A DNA stretch of 64,000 nucleotides from Pontibacter ummariensis (GCF_900188175.1 NZ_FZOQ01000001.1:1-64000), one strand, 5' to 3'. Shown: positions 17,425-26,948, counted from the first letter of the stretch. Notes: generated from the sequence alone by a model not told the origin. A program made the numbers and translations.

Positions 17425-17988
17425 CTAGACAGTCATGATCTCCGCTTCCTTCTTAGAAAGCAGCTCGTCAATCTTCACGATATAGGTGTCTGTCAGTTTC
17501 TGTACTTTCCCTTCCGCATCACGAACGGCGTCTTCAGAAGTACCTTCTTTCTGTAATTTCTTCAGGGAGTCGTTCACGTCTTTACGGATGTTTCGGATGC
17601 TGATCTTTCCGTTTTCCGTTTCGTTCTTCACTTGCTTTACCAGGTCACGGCGACGCTCTTCGGTAAGGGCTGGGATGTTCAGACGGATCGCGTCAGCTTC
17701 CTGCTGCGGGTTCAGACCAAGGTCGCTGTTCTTGATTGCCTTGTTGATCTCGCCCAGCATGTTCTTTTCCCAGGGTCTGATCAGCAACGTGCGCGCGTCG
17801 GGAGCAGAGATGTTGGCCACCTGCGAGATAGGGGTAGGCGAGCCGTAGTAATCCACGCGCAGATCTTCTACCATGGCAGGGGAAGCCTTGCCAGCTCGGA
17901 TCTTGGTTAGTTCTGAGCCAGTGTGCTGCACTGCTTTTTGCATAGACTCCTCTGCTTCACTGAGGTAAAACTGAATTTCTTCCGTCAT
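17425..17988 (-). CDS. frr: ribosome recycling factor
   Basis: A 187-aa three-helix-bundle protein that, with EF-G, splits the post-termination ribosome. Conserved parts include LTKIRAGKASPAMVEDLRVDY, the PISQVANISAPDART hinge, IRPWEKNMLGEINKAI and LTEERRRDLVKQVK. Length is standard. It follows pyrH, its common neighbour across bacteria, but has a TATTTTTG promoter of its own in the 52-nt gap. Confidence 0.97.
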   Translation of the reverse strand: MTEEIQFYLSEAEESMQKAVQHTGSELTKIRAGKASPAMVEDLRVDYYGSPTPISQVANISAPDARTLLIRPWEKNMLGEINKAIKNSDLGLNPQQEADAIRLNIPALTEERRRDLVKQVKNETENGKISIRNIRKDVNDSLKKLQKEGTSEDAVRDAEGKVQKLTDTYIVKIDELLSKKEAEIMTV

Positions 17989-18025
17989 ATCTATTAAGCT
18001 TAATGTAGTTCTAAATGGTTTGGAA

Positions 18026-18033
18026 CAAAAATA
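18026..18033 (-). promoter_or_regulatory. -7 element before frr
   Basis: The minus strand reads TATTTTTG, matching TAnnTTTG, 38-45 nt upstream of the frr ATG at 17988. No TTTG partner is clear, so frr may also be read through from pyrH. Confidence 0.5.
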
Positions 18034-18040
18034 CTAATTT

Positions 18041-18826
18041 TTATTTTTTATCAGGCTTCTGCTGAGACTCCTTCTCCTGTAGCTGATCCACCGTCTCCCG
18101 GAAGGACTCCGCAATGTCGTCCATCGTTACCAAGGTGCCTACCTGCTCACCGTCCACCAGCCGCTTCAGGTTACCCGCCGTGTTCATGTCAAACACGATG
18201 ATAGGCAAGCCGTTCTCTTTGCACAGGGTAAAGGCTGTCATGTCCATTACGTTCAGGCCTTTCTCAAACACGTCTTTAAACGAGATGTTTCTGTAAAAGA
18301 CAGCATTCGGGTCTTTCTCAGGGTCAGCAGAGTAAATACCGTCCACACGGGTTCCTTTCAGCACTACATCCGCCTCAATCTCAATGGCACGCAGCGAGGC
18401 TGCTGAGTCGGTGGTAAAGTAAGGGTTACCGGTACCGGCCCCGAAAATCACCACACGCCCTTTTTCGAGGTGACGTACCGCCCTGCGACGGATATACGGT
18501 TCGCACACCTGCTGTATGTTAATGCCGGACAGCAGGCGGGTATATACGCCCAGCTTTTCCAGCGCGCTCTGCAGGGCCATACTGTTGATAACCGTGGCTA
18601 GCATGCCCATGTAGTCGCCCTGCACCCGGTCGAGGCCCACCTGCTCGGCCTGTACCCCTCTGAAAATATTGCCGCCGCCAATTACCACAGCTACCTCTAC
18701 GCCTAGCCTGGCAACGTCTTTGATCTCCTGCGCATACTGTATGAGCCTGTTAGAGTCAATGCCGTACTGTTGGTCGCCCATTAGTGCCTCGCCACTGAGC
18801 TTTAGCAAAATTCGTTTATACTTCAC
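18041..18826 (-). CDS. pyrH: UMP kinase
   Basis: A 261-aa amino-acid-kinase-fold enzyme making UDP from UMP. Signatures are [27 protein letters not shown], the [16 protein letters not shown] helix, [19 protein letters not shown] and the Asp-rich [18 protein letters not shown]. The C-terminus has a short charged tail ([14 protein letters not shown]) beyond the usual end. UMP kinase is hexameric and regulated by GTP and UTP in most bacteria. Confidence 0.97.
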   Translation of the reverse strand: MKYKRILLKLSGEALMGDQQYGIDSNRLIQYAQEIKDVARLGVEVAVVIGGGNIFRGVQAEQVGLDRVQGDYMGMLATVINSMALQSALEKLGVYTRLLSGINIQQVCEPYIRRRAVRHLEKGRVVIFGAGTGNPYFTTDSAASLRAIEIEADVVLKGTRVDGIYSADPEKDPNAVFYRNISFKDVFEKGLNVMDMTAFTLCKENGLPIIVFDMNTAGNLKRLVDGEQVGTLVTMDDIAESFRETVDQLQEKESQQKPDKK

Positions 18827-18868
18827 GGTATTTATCTGTATAGGTTATAGAAATCTGTTTACACAACA

Positions 18869-18892
18869 AAGCGACCACCGTGGCAGTCGCTT
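18869..18892 (-). terminator. weak hairpin between the biotin carrier gene and pyrH
   Basis: AAGCGAC (18869-18875) pairs with GTCGCTT (18886-18892). The stem is short and the T tract poor, so termination here would be partial at best. Confidence 0.35.
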
Positions 18893-18907
18893 ATAAAACA
18901 CTCCAGC

Positions 18908-19405
18908 TTAAAATTGGATCAGCACCTGGTTCTTTTCTACGTTCTGCCTTTCCTTTACTTTCACTTCTTTCACCACGCCGTCACCCGGAGATTTGAGGAT
19001 GTTCTCCATTTTCATGGCCTCCAGGATCATGATCGGGTCCCCTTTCTTCACCTCTTGCCCCGGCTGTACCTTTATCTCCAGTATCAGGCCTGGCATAGGC
19101 GCTTTCACATCATTTAGCTTCTGGGCATTGGCGTTGCTCATACCCAACTGGTCCAGTAACAAGTCAAAGCGGTCCTTCACGCTGACAGTCTGCACAAGGC
19201 CATTGATCTTAAAGGTAAATGTTTTAGCCTGGTAGTCTGCCGACACAAGTTCGGCCGTAAAAGACCTGGCATCTTTTATGATATGGAAGGTGTTCGGACC
19301 GATAGGGGAGATGTCCCAGTCAAAAGGCTTTCCGTTTAGAAGGGGAGCATCTTTTTGTATAGCAACCTGCCATGTTTTGCCGTTTGCGTTACTTACCTGG
19401 AGCAT
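18908..19405 (-). CDS. biotin/lipoyl carrier domain protein (biotin carboxyl carrier)
   Basis: A 165-aa protein whose C-terminal 70 residues form a biotinyl domain with APMPGLI and ILEAMKMEN; Lys132 is the expected biotin site. The N-terminal part (about 1-85, TAELVSADYQAKTFTFKING) resembles the extra domain of acyl-CoA carboxylase biotin carriers. The protein would shuttle carboxyl groups between a biotin carboxylase and a carboxyltransferase, such as propionyl- or methylcrotonyl-CoA carboxylase. No carboxylase subunits lie nearby, so its enzyme partner is unknown. Confidence 0.88.
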   Translation of the reverse strand: MLQVSNANGKTWQVAIQKDAPLLNGKPFDWDISPIGPNTFHIIKDARSFTAELVSADYQAKTFTFKINGLVQTVSVKDRFDLLLDQLGMSNANAQKLNDVKAPMPGLILEIKVQPGQEVKKGDPIMILEAMKMENILKSPGDGVVKEVKVKERQNVEKNQVLIQF

Positions 19406-19471
19406 CTGTTCTACGTGTGGTTTTGACCTTAAAGTTAGTTGATTTCTCAGAGTATTTTTAGAACTTCACCT

Positions 19472-19479
19472 CAAAATTA
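19472..19479 (-). promoter_or_regulatory. possible -7 element for the biotin carrier gene
   Basis: The minus strand reads TAATTTTG, matching TAnnTTTG, 67 nt upstream of the start at 19405. It lies just before the divergent aminopeptidase start, so the assignment is tentative. Confidence 0.35.
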
Positions 19480-19491
19480 AAACATCCTAGC

Positions 19492-22038
19492 ATGAATCAT
19501 AGGTTTTTAAGCATTGTGGGCCTCGCGGCGGCAATGGCCTTTACGAGTGCCTGCAGTGCGAATAAAGCTGTAGTAGATACCCAGGCAGCGCAGGACGTAA
19601 AACGCAAAGTGGCCGTGGCGCCTGCCGATACAGTGCCTGCGTGGGCACCCAAGAAGCACCAGTTTAACCCCTCCCGTACCAACGTGCACGACCTGCTGCA
19701 CACTACGCTCCGCGTGGGCTTCGATTGGGAAAAGCAATACCTGAACGGCCTGGCCGAGCTAAGGCTCAAGCCTTACTTCTACCCGCAGGATTCACTCGTG
19801 CTCGATGCCAAAGGCATGGACATCCACAGCGTGAACCTAATGAAAGGCTTTGATGCCACGCCCCTGCAGTACGCCTATGATGGGCAGAAGCTTCGCATTA
19901 AGCTGGATAAGACCTATACCCGTAACGAAGAGTACGTGGTGGAGATAGATTATACCGCCAAGCCGAACGAGTTGCCGGCCGGAGGCAGTGATGCGATCAC
20001 AGCAGACAAAGGCCTGTACTTTATCAACCCACTCGGGGAGGAACCGAACAAGCCGCAGCAGATCTGGACCCAGGGAGAAACGGAGGCAAGCTCTGCCTGG
20101 TTTCCGACCATTGATGCACCGAATGAGCGCATGACGCAGGATATCTACATTACGGTAGACCCTAAGTTTACCACGCTCTCCAACGGGGTGTTTATGTACT
20201 CCCGGAAAAATGCAGACGGAACAAAGACCGATTACTGGAGGCAGGAGTTGCCACACGCCCCTTACCTGGCCATGATGGCCATCGGGGAGTTTGCCCAGGT
20301 AAAAGACAAGTGGCGCGATCGGGAGCTTACCTATTATGTAGAGCCGGAGTACCAAGGCACCGCGAAGAAGATCTTTGGCAACACGCCGGAGATGATGGAG
20401 TTCTTCTCGAAGAAGCTAGGGGTAGCCTATCCCTGGCCAAAATATGCACAGGTAGTGGTACGGGACTATGTTTCTGGGGCGATGGAGAATACCTCTGCCT
20501 CGGTGTTTATGGAGGACCTGCAGCTGAACGAGCGGGAACTGCTGGACAAGAACTGGGACGGCATTATTGCCCATGAGCTTTTCCACCAGTGGTTTGGTGA
20601 TTATGTGACCACGGAATCCTGGGCGAACCTGCCGCTTAACGAGGCGTTTGCTAATTACTCAGAGTACCTTTGGGCAGAGCACAAGTTCGGGGCTGATGAG
20701 GCCGCTTACCTGCAGTTAGACGAACTGGGCCAGTACCTCGATGAAGCCGAGACCAAACGCGAGCCGCTCATTCGCTATTACTATGGCGACAAAGAGGACA
20801 TGTTTGATGCACACTCTTATGCCAAGGGCGGACGGGTGCTACACATGCTGCGCAAACTGGTAGGCGACGAGGCCTTCTTTGCTTCCCTTAACCGTTATCT
20901 AACCGATAATAAATTCTCTGCTGTGGAAGTCGCCGAGTTGCGGATGGCCTTTGAGGATGTGACAGGCATGGACCTGATGTGGTTTTTTGACCAGTGGTTC
21001 ATGCAGCCGGGGCACCCGGAGCTACAAGTGGCGCAGACTTACCAGAACGGGCAGCTGAGCCTGCAGGTAAAACAGGTGCAGGATACTGCTTACATGCCGG
21101 TGTACCGGCTGCCGCTTGAAGTGGCTGTGTGGGCAGGAGGGAAGAAAACAACGTACCCGATCGTGGTAGACAAGGCAAACCAGACCTTTACCTTTAACAC
21201 AGCCACGAAACCGGAACTGGTGCTGTTTGATGCCGAGCAACAGTTGCTCGGTACCGTAGCACACGAGAAGTCGGAGCAGGAGCTGCTTTACCAGTTCTAT
21301 CATGCAGGCCAGTTGGCCCCGAAGCTGGAGGCCCTGACAAAGCTAGAGGAGAAGCTGCAGAACCCGGAAGTATTGAAGATGTACCAGGCCGCTTTAAAGG
21401 ATGATTACTGGCGCGTGAGAAGTACAGGCATTAATGCCTTAAGCAATCTTAGTCAGGAGCAGGCAGGAGTCGTGGCGCCGACCATCAAACAGATGGCCCT
21501 AGAGGATGAGAAGGGGGCTGTGCGTGCCGACGCCGTGCTGGCCTTAGCCGGATGGGGAGGGGAAAAGTACAAGGCCGTTTTTGAGCAGGCCATGCAGGAT
21601 AGTTCTTATCAGGCTGCTGCTGCCGGCATCATGGCGTATGCGGGCACAGGGGCTGCAGACATCAGGGAGAGGCTGCGCCAGTTTGAGGAGGAAAAGAATG
21701 AGGAGATTGTGTTGGCATTGGCCACCAATTACGCCGTGCAGGCCGGACCAGAGAAGTATGACTGGTTCGTGCGCCAGATAAACCAGGCAAAAGGAGGGGG
21801 GCTCTATTACCTGCTCCAGAGTTTTGGGGCTTTTCTGGCAGGTAACAGCGAGACAAACACACCGGAGGCCATTAACTTACTGGCCGGTATCGCACAAAAT
21901 CACCGGATGTACTACGTAAGGGCTTCCGCCTACCAGGCCCTGATGGTAATGTCGGAGCGACCGGAAGTGCAGGCCCTTTTAAACGAAATACGTCAGAATG
22001 AGACAGATAAGCGCCTACTGGAAATGTATGGGCAATAA
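19492..22038 (+). CDS. M1 family zinc aminopeptidase, lipoprotein
   Basis: An 848-aa peptidase with a lipoprotein signal (Cys21 in FTSACS), so it works in the periplasm or envelope. The M1 beta-saddle domain is followed by the catalytic domain with the substrate motif GAMEN (residues 329-333) and the zinc site HELFH (His361, Glu362, His365) plus Glu384 (NEAFANY). The region after residue 640 has alpha-helical HEAT-like repeats. M1 enzymes remove N-terminal amino acids from peptides, here probably to supply nutrients. The gene is single and diverges from the biotin carrier gene. Confidence 0.95.
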   Translation: MNHRFLSIVGLAAAMAFTSACSANKAVVDTQAAQDVKRKVAVAPADTVPAWAPKKHQFNPSRTNVHDLLHTTLRVGFDWEKQYLNGLAELRLKPYFYPQDSLVLDAKGMDIHSVNLMKGFDATPLQYAYDGQKLRIKLDKTYTRNEEYVVEIDYTAKPNELPAGGSDAITADKGLYFINPLGEEPNKPQQIWTQGETEASSAWFPTIDAPNERMTQDIYITVDPKFTTLSNGVFMYSRKNADGTKTDYWRQELPHAPYLAMMAIGEFAQVKDKWRDRELTYYVEPEYQGTAKKIFGNTPEMMEFFSKKLGVAYPWPKYAQVVVRDYVSGAMENTSASVFMEDLQLNERELLDKNWDGIIAHELFHQWFGDYVTTESWANLPLNEAFANYSEYLWAEHKFGADEAAYLQLDELGQYLDEAETKREPLIRYYYGDKEDMFDAHSYAKGGRVLHMLRKLVGDEAFFASLNRYLTDNKFSAVEVAELRMAFEDVTGMDLMWFFDQWFMQPGHPELQVAQTYQNGQLSLQVKQVQDTAYMPVYRLPLEVAVWAGGKKTTYPIVVDKANQTFTFNTATKPELVLFDAEQQLLGTVAHEKSEQELLYQFYHAGQLAPKLEALTKLEEKLQNPEVLKMYQAALKDDYWRVRSTGINALSNLSQEQAGVVAPTIKQMALEDEKGAVRADAVLALAGWGGEKYKAVFEQAMQDSSYQAAAAGIMAYAGTGAADIRERLRQFEEEKNEEIVLALATNYAVQAGPEKYDWFVRQINQAKGGGLYYLLQSFGAFLAGNSETNTPEAINLLAGIAQNHRMYYVRASAYQALMVMSERPEVQALLNEIRQNETDKRLLEMYGQ

Positions 22039-22073
22039 AGGCGGGAATTTTTTTAACTTTTTTTCGTTGAATA

Positions 22074-22104
22074 TTTGACTTGAAGTAAAAAGCGGTTAAT
22101 TTTG
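22074..22104 (+). promoter_or_regulatory. promoter of the tRNA-Tyr/Gly/Thr-tuf unit
   Basis: TTTG (22074-22077), 19 nt, TAATTTTG (22097-22104) is a full match to the Bacteroidota promoter consensus. It lies about 80 nt before the first tRNA. Confidence 0.85.
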
Positions 22105-22159
22105 CATCACCTTAGAACGAAGAACGCTTCTGAAGCGAAAGTTTGAAAGGAAAAGTTCT

Positions 22160-22180
22160 GCTAATTAATGCGAGATTAGC
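22160..22180 (+). promoter_or_regulatory. small leader hairpin before tRNA-Tyr
   Basis: GCTAAT (22160-22165) pairs with ATTAGC (22175-22180). It ends four bases before the mature tRNA 5' end and may help processing of the precursor; it is only 6 bp. Confidence 0.3.
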
Positions 22181-22184
22181 CTTA

Positions 22185-22267
22185 GGGGAGATTCCAGAGT
22201 GGCCAAATGGGACGGACTGTAACTCCGTTAGCGTAAGCTTTCGCAGGTTCGAATCCTGCTCTCCCCA
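22185..22267 (+). tRNA. tRNA-Tyr (GTA)
   Basis: The acceptor stem GGGGAGA pairs with TCTCCCC. The anticodon loop CTGTAAC gives GTA. At 83 nt with a long variable arm it is a class II tRNA, as bacterial tRNA-Tyr is. CCA is not encoded. Confidence 0.97.
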
Positions 22268-22307
22268 CTTTTAAGCCGCATGCGGCTGTTTGATTTATTG
22301 TTTGAAA

Positions 22308-22380
22308 GCGGGAGTAGCTCAGTTGGTAGAGCGATAGCCTTCCAAGCTATAGGCCGCGAGTTCGACCCTCGTCTCCCGCT
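22308..22380 (+). tRNA. tRNA-Gly (TCC)
   Basis: The acceptor stem GCGGGAG pairs with CTCCCGC. The anticodon stem ATAGC/GCTAT encloses CTTCCAA, anticodon TCC. 73 nt, discriminator T, CCA not encoded. Confidence 0.97.
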
Positions 22381-22505
22381 CAAATAAATCTAAAATTGCG
22401 ACTTACGATTTACGGATTAACTGGAGAAGGAAATTCATGCAGATGAGCTTCCTTTTTACTGTAAATAGGGTTGTAATTTTTAGATAGAACTTGGATTAAC
22501 TAGAA

Positions 22506-22577
22506 GCCGACGTAGCTCAGGGGTAGAGTACTTCCTTGGTAAGGAAGGGGTCGTGGGTTCAATTCCCATCGTTGGCT
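22506..22577 (+). tRNA. tRNA-Thr (GGT)
   Basis: The acceptor stem GCCGACG pairs with CGTTGGC with one G-T pair. The anticodon stem CTTCC/GGAAG encloses TTGGTAA, anticodon GGT. 72 nt. The trio before tuf is the order seen at the tufB locus in many bacteria. Confidence 0.96.
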
Positions 22578-22650
22578 CACAGTCCGTTACGTGTATATTT
22601 AAAAGCGCGACATAAACTTAAACGTTTTAACCTTAATTTAATATCATACA

Positions 22651-23838
22651 ATGGCTAAAGAAACATTTGACCGTTCCAAACCGCACGTAAATATCGGTAC
22701 TATCGGTCACGTTGACCATGGTAAGACTACGTTAACTGCAGCTATTACTACAGTTCTGGCTGCTAAAGGTCTTGCTTCCCTGCGTGACTTCTCTTCAATT
22801 GACAACGCTCCTGAAGAAAAAGAAAGAGGTATTACAATCAATACTTCTCACGTAGAATATGCAACTGAAAACCGTCACTATGCACACGTTGACTGCCCTG
22901 GTCACGCTGACTATGTGAAGAACATGGTTACGGGTGCTGCTCAGATGGACGGTGCTATCCTTGTGGTTGCCGCTACTGACGGTCCAATGCCACAAACGCG
23001 TGAGCACATCCTTCTTGCTCGTCAGGTAGGTGTACCTCAGCTGGTAGTATTCATGAACAAAGTGGACATGGTGGATGACCCAGAGCTTCTTGAGCTTGTT
23101 GAAATGGAAATCCGCGAACTGCTTTCTTTCTATGAGTTCGATGGCGATAACATTCCGGTAATCCAGGGTTCTGCCCTTGGTGGTCTGAACGGCGATGCGA
23201 AGTGGGTTGCTACTATCGAAGAGTTGATGAACGCAGTTGATACTTGGATTCCGCTTCCAGAGCGTCTGGTTGACCTTCCGTTCCTGATGCCAGTTGAGGA
23301 CGTGTTCTCTATCACTGGTCGTGGTACTGTGGCTACTGGCCGTATCGAGCGTGGTGTAGTAAACTCTGGTGAGCCAGTTGAGATCTTGGGTATGGGTGCT
23401 GAGAACCTGAAGTCTACTGTTACGGGTGTGGAAATGTTCCGTAAGATCCTTGACAGAGGTGAAGCTGGTGACAACGTAGGTCTTCTGCTGCGTGGTATAG
23501 AGAAAACTGATATCCGTCGTGGTATGGTTATCTGTAAGCCAGGTTCTGTGAAGCCTCACACAAGATTCAAAGCTGAGGTTTACGTTCTTTCTAAAGAAGA
23601 AGGCGGTCGTCACACGCCATTCTTCAACAAGTACCGTCCGCAGTTCTACTTCAGAACAACAGACGTTACCGGAGAGATCAAGTTGCCAGAAGGTGTAGAG
23701 ATGGTTATGCCAGGTGATAACATCACGATTGACGTAACTTTGATCAACGCTGTGGCAATGGAGAAAGGCCTGCGTTTCGCTATCCGTGAGGGTGGTAGAA
23801 CTGTAGGTGCTGGTCAGGTAACTGAAATCCTTGACTAA
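22651..23838 (+). CDS. tuf: elongation factor Tu
   Basis: A 395-aa GTPase that brings aminoacyl-tRNA to the ribosome. G1 GHVDHGKTT (about 18-26), G3 DCPGH, G4 NKVD and G5 GSAL are all intact, with domains 2 and 3 complete ([23 protein letters not shown]). The gene sits behind three tRNA genes and ahead of a 17-bp terminator. Codon choice shifts strongly towards preferred GGT/CGT/GCT codons compared with the GC-rich genes before it, as expected for very high expression. Confidence 0.99.
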   Translation: MAKETFDRSKPHVNIGTIGHVDHGKTTLTAAITTVLAAKGLASLRDFSSIDNAPEEKERGITINTSHVEYATENRHYAHVDCPGHADYVKNMVTGAAQMDGAILVVAATDGPMPQTREHILLARQVGVPQLVVFMNKVDMVDDPELLELVEMEIRELLSFYEFDGDNIPVIQGSALGGLNGDAKWVATIEELMNAVDTWIPLPERLVDLPFLMPVEDVFSITGRGTVATGRIERGVVNSGEPVEILGMGAENLKSTVTGVEMFRKILDRGEAGDNVGLLLRGIEKTDIRRGMVICKPGSVKPHTRFKAEVYVLSKEEGGRHTPFFNKYRPQFYFRTTDVTGEIKLPEGVEMVMPGDNITIDVTLINAVAMEKGLRFAIREGGRTVGAGQVTEILD

Positions 23839-23844
23839 TACTTA

Positions 23845-23892
23845 AATATCAGACCCGTTCTTGAAAAGAATTTTGAGAACGGGTTTGATATT
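23845..23892 (+). terminator. terminator after tuf, overlapping the tRNA-Trp promoter
   Basis: The segment 23845-23861 pairs with 23876-23892 to give a 17-bp stem (AATATCAGACCCGTTCT with its complement, one G-T pair). The right arm includes TTTG at 23884-23887, which is also the -33 element of the next promoter. No long T tract follows. Confidence 0.75.
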
Positions 23893-23914
23893 ACTAAACT
23901 TTTGAATAAATTTG
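23884..23914 (+). promoter_or_regulatory. promoter of tRNA-Trp-secE-nusG-rplKAJL
   Basis: TTTG (23884-23887), 19 nt, TAAATTTG (23907-23914) is a full consensus match; the tRNA-Trp gene starts 33 nt later. Confidence 0.85.
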
Positions 23915-23946
23915 CACTCCATTTCACAAGTGGCGTGCATTTTTTT

Positions 23947-24019
23947 ACGGGTGTAGCTCAATTGGTAGAGTAGTGGTCTCCAAAACCATTGGCTGGGAGT
24001 TCGAGTCTCTCCACCCGTG
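23947..24019 (+). tRNA. tRNA-Trp (CCA)
   Basis: The acceptor stem ACGGGTG pairs with CACCCGT. The anticodon loop CTCCAAA gives CCA. 73 nt, discriminator G. It lies directly before secE, a common bacterial arrangement. Confidence 0.97.
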
Positions 24020-24048
24020 CAATTTTTATTCTCAGTAAAGCGAAGGCG

Positions 24049-24240
24049 ATGAGCAAAGTAACAAACTACATTAACGAAACAGTTGAGGAGATGAAAGACA
24101 AAGTCTCCTGGCCTACTTACCCGGAACTGCAAAACAGTTCTGTGTTAGTGTTGGTGGGCTCGTTGATCTTTGCTCTTGTTGTTGGTGCCATGGATTTCGT
24201 TTTTGATTCTGGCCTGACATGGTTTTACGACCAGTTTTAA
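24049..24240 (+). CDS. secE: preprotein translocase subunit SecE
   Basis: A 63-aa single-span membrane protein that clamps SecY in the Sec channel. The N-terminal amphipathic helix has the conserved EEMKDKVSWPTYPEL, followed by one membrane segment (VLVLVGSLIFALVVGAMDFVF). The start at 24049 is chosen because the longer frame to 23989 runs into tRNA-Trp. It lies between tRNA-Trp and nusG as usual. Confidence 0.96.
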   Translation: MSKVTNYINETVEEMKDKVSWPTYPELQNSSVLVLVGSLIFALVVGAMDFVFDSGLTWFYDQF

Positions 24241-24251
24241 ATTAGAAGAGT

Positions 24252-24809
24252 ATGGCTGATTTAAAATGGTATGTAGTCCGCGCAGTAAGCGGCCAGGAAA
24301 AGAAAGCGAAAGCTTACCTGGAAAATGAGATTATGAGGCAGGGCCTCGAAGAGTACGTTCCGCAAGTGTTGATCCCCGCAGAGAAAGTATACGAGATGCG
24401 GAACGGGAAAAAGAGAATCAGAGAGCGCAGCTTCTTTCCAGGGTATGTGTTAGTACACGCAGACCTATCACACGGAGAAGCAGAGCACATCATCATCAGC
24501 ACTCCTGGTGTCATTGGTTTCTTAGGTGCCAACGACGGTGCCGCTGAAAAGAAAGCCGTTCCACTGCGCCAGTCAGAGGTAAACAGAATCCTGGGTACAG
24601 TAGACGAAGCAGAGGAGCAGACAGAAGTGCTGGATACGCCATTTGTAGTAGGCGAGATCGTGAAAGTAATGGATGGTCCATTCAGCGGTTTCTCCGGGAC
24701 AGTAGAGGAGGTATTTGAGGAGCGGAAGAAACTGAACGTAATGGTGAAGATCTTTGGCCGAAACACCCCTGTCGAGCTGAACTACATGCAAGTAGAAAAA
24801 GAATCGTAG
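24252..24809 (+). CDS. nusG: transcription termination/antitermination factor NusG
   Basis: A 185-aa protein with an NGN domain (KWYVVRAVSGQEKKAKAYLE, FFPGYVLVHADL, STPGVIGFLG) that binds the RNA polymerase clamp, and a C-terminal KOW domain (VGEIVKVMDGPFSGFSGTVE) that contacts Rho or ribosomal protein S10. It couples transcription with translation. Length is normal and the gene lies 11 nt after secE. Confidence 0.97.
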   Translation: MADLKWYVVRAVSGQEKKAKAYLENEIMRQGLEEYVPQVLIPAEKVYEMRNGKKRIRERSFFPGYVLVHADLSHGEAEHIIISTPGVIGFLGANDGAAEKKAVPLRQSEVNRILGTVDEAEEQTEVLDTPFVVGEIVKVMDGPFSGFSGTVEEVFEERKKLNVMVKIFGRNTPVELNYMQVEKES

Positions 24810-24821
24810 TAAATATTTATA

Positions 24822-25265
24822 ATGGCAAAGGAAATAAAAGGTTATCTGAAACTTCAGATAAAGGGAGGTGCCGCGAATCCATCGCCACCGGTTGGACCTG
24901 CACTTGGTTCTAAAGGTCTTAACATTATGGAGTTCTGTAAGCAGTTCAATGCTAGAACCCAGGATAAGCCAGGCCAGGTGTTACCAGTTTTGATTACAAT
25001 CTACGCAGATAAGTCCTTCGACTTTGTTGTAAAGACTCCACCTGCTCCTATCCTGTTGCTGGATGCCGCTAAAATTAAGGGAGGTTCTAAAGAGCCTAAC
25101 CGTAACAAAGTGGGATCTGTAACATGGGATCAGATCAGAGAGATCGCTGAAACAAAGATGCCTGACTTAAATGCTTTCAAACTGGAGTCTGCCATGAAAA
25201 TGGTAGCAGGAACAGCAAGAAGCATGGGTATCACAGTTTCTGGTAATGCTCCGTGGAACGAATAA
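24822..25265 (+). CDS. rplK: 50S ribosomal protein L11
   Basis: A 147-aa protein (uL11) of the ribosomal stalk base, part of the GTPase centre. The N-terminal proline-rich [20 protein letters not shown] and the C-terminal rRNA-binding domain ([12 protein letters not shown]) are conserved. It begins the rplK-rplA-rplJ-rplL group. Confidence 0.98.
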   Translation: MAKEIKGYLKLQIKGGAANPSPPVGPALGSKGLNIMEFCKQFNARTQDKPGQVLPVLITIYADKSFDFVVKTPPAPILLLDAAKIKGGSKEPNRNKVGSVTWDQIREIAETKMPDLNAFKLESAMKMVAGTARSMGITVSGNAPWNE

Positions 25266-25279
25266 TAAGTTAGAGGAAA

Positions 25280-25972
25280 ATGGCGAAGATATCAAAAAAG
25301 AGGAAAGCTGCTTTAGAAAAAGCTGACCTGACAAAAGAGTATTCTTTAACAGATGCCGCATCCGTTGTAAAGGACATTACCTTCACGAAGTTTGATGCTT
25401 CTGTTGATATAGATGTGCGCCTGGGTGTTGACCCTCGCAAGGCAGACCAAATGGTGCGTGGTATTGTTACCCTGCCTCACGGTACTGGTAAAAATGTAAG
25501 AGTACTTGCCCTTGTTACTCCAGACAAGGAGGAAGAGGCAAGAGAGGCCGGCGCTGATTTCGTAGGTCTAGACGATTACATCCAGAAGATCGAAAAAGGC
25601 TGGACAGATGTAGACGTGATCATCACGATGCCAGCTGTCATGGCGAAAGTAGGTCGTTTGGGTAGAATCTTAGGTCCTCGTAACCTGATGCCAAACCCTA
25701 AGTCTGGCACTGTTACACAGGATGTAGCAAAAGCAGTGAAAGAAGTAAAGGCCGGTAAGATCGACTTCAAAGTTGACAAGTTCGGCATCATCCACACCAG
25801 CGTAGGAAAGGTTTCTTTCTCAGCAGAACAACTTGCTGCTAACGCTAATGAGGTACTTCAGACACTGAACCGCTTAAAGCCATCATCTGCAAAAGGTACC
25901 TACATCCGGAGCATCACATTGTCTAGCACAATGAGTCCGGCCGTAACCGTTGAAAAGAATTCAGCTATCTAA
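25280..25972 (+). CDS. rplA: 50S ribosomal protein L1
   Basis: A 230-aa protein (uL1) that forms the L1 stalk near the tRNA exit site. The conserved block [20 protein letters not shown] is intact. GAGG 5 nt before the ATG is one of few partial Shine-Dalgarno sequences in the window. In many bacteria L1 represses its own operon through an mRNA mimic; no such site could be identified here by eye. Confidence 0.98.
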   Translation: MAKISKKRKAALEKADLTKEYSLTDAASVVKDITFTKFDASVDIDVRLGVDPRKADQMVRGIVTLPHGTGKNVRVLALVTPDKEEEAREAGADFVGLDDYIQKIEKGWTDVDVIITMPAVMAKVGRLGRILGPRNLMPNPKSGTVTQDVAKAVKEVKAGKIDFKVDKFGIIHTSVGKVSFSAEQLAANANEVLQTLNRLKPSSAKGTYIRSITLSSTMSPAVTVEKNSAI

Positions 25973-25975
25973 GAA

Positions 25976-26500
25976 ATGACCAGGGAAGAAAAAGAGATAA
26001 TCGTAAATGAACTGAGCGAGAAGTTAGCGAATACGAACTACTTCTATATCACAGATGCGTCTACCATGAGTGTAGCGACCATCAACCAGTTCAGGAGAAT
26101 GTGCTTTGACCGCGGTCTTGAGTACAAAGTATATAAAAATACACTAATTAAAAAGGCTCTAGATACTTTAGAGGCTGATACAGCAGCACTTGAAGGTGTT
26201 TTGAAAGGCGCTTCCGGTATCCTGTTCTCACCAGAGTCAGGCAATGCCCCTGCAAAACTCATTCAGGACTTCAGAAAGAAAGGCAACACGCTTCCACTTC
26301 TGAAAGGTGCTTACATCGATGCTGGTCTTTTTGTTGGCAACGATCAGTTAGACGCCCTGTCTAAGATCAAGTCTAAGGCTGAACTCATCGGTGATGTTAT
26401 TGGCATGCTACAGTCTCCTGCGAAGAACGTTGTTTCTGCGCTGCAGAGCGGTGGTGGTAAACTAGCCGGTATCCTGAAAACTTTATCGGAAAAAGAATAA
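25976..26500 (+). CDS. rplJ: 50S ribosomal protein L10
   Basis: A 174-aa protein (uL10) that anchors L7/L12 dimers on the stalk. Conserved parts are TVAxINQFRR near residue 36 and the long C-terminal helix (SALQSGGGKLAGILKTLSEK) to which L7/L12 dimers bind. Only 3 nt separate it from rplA, so it has no separate leader of the kind that carries the L10 regulatory site in enterobacteria. Confidence 0.97.
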   Translation: MTREEKEIIVNELSEKLANTNYFYITDASTMSVATINQFRRMCFDRGLEYKVYKNTLIKKALDTLEADTAALEGVLKGASGILFSPESGNAPAKLIQDFRKKGNTLPLLKGAYIDAGLFVGNDQLDALSKIKSKAELIGDVIGMLQSPAKNVVSALQSGGGKLAGILKTLSEKE

Positions 26501-26544
26501 CTTTTAAAAACGTAATCAATAAGTAACTTTTAATTTCAATAAAA

Positions 26545-26925
26545 ATGGCAGATTTGAAAGCATTCGCTGAGCAGTTAGTAAACTTAACTGTAAAGGAAGT
26601 TAATGAACTAGCTACTATTCTTAAGGATGAGTATGGTATCGAGCCTGCTGCTGCTGCTCCAGTAATGGTTGCTGGTGGTGGTGCAGCTGAGGGTGGCGCT
26701 GCTGCAGAAGAAAAAACTTCTTTTGACGTAGTCCTTAAGTCAGCAGGTGCTCAGAAACTAGCTGTAGTTAAGCTAGTAAAAGAGCTTACTGGTCTTGGTC
26801 TGAAAGAGGCTAAAGAACTGGTAGACGGCGCTCCTAAGACACTGAAAGAAGGTGTTGCGAAAGACGAGGCTGACTCACTGAAGAAATCTCTGGAAGAAGC
26901 TGGTGCTGAAGTGGAGGTTAAATAA
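26545..26925 (+). CDS. rplL: 50S ribosomal protein L7/L12
   Basis: A 126-aa protein (bL12) present in several copies per ribosome that recruits translational GTPases. It has the N-terminal dimer domain, an Ala/Gly-rich hinge ([20 protein letters not shown]) and the C-terminal factor-binding domain ([20 protein letters not shown]). Codon use is highly biased. Confidence 0.98.
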   Translation: MADLKAFAEQLVNLTVKEVNELATILKDEYGIEPAAAAPVMVAGGGAAEGGAAAEEKTSFDVVLKSAGAQKLAVVKLVKELTGLGLKEAKELVDGAPKTLKEGVAKDEADSLKKSLEEAGAEVEVK

Positions 26926-26948
26926 TCCCACTATATCAACATACCGAT

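Noticed and set aside
22795..23613. 272-aa minus-strand open frame inside tuf
   Set aside because: Antisense shadow of a highly biased gene, with no family features.
25973..25975. L10-type regulatory leader before rplJ
   Set aside because: Only 3 nt separate rplA and rplJ, so there is no room for it.
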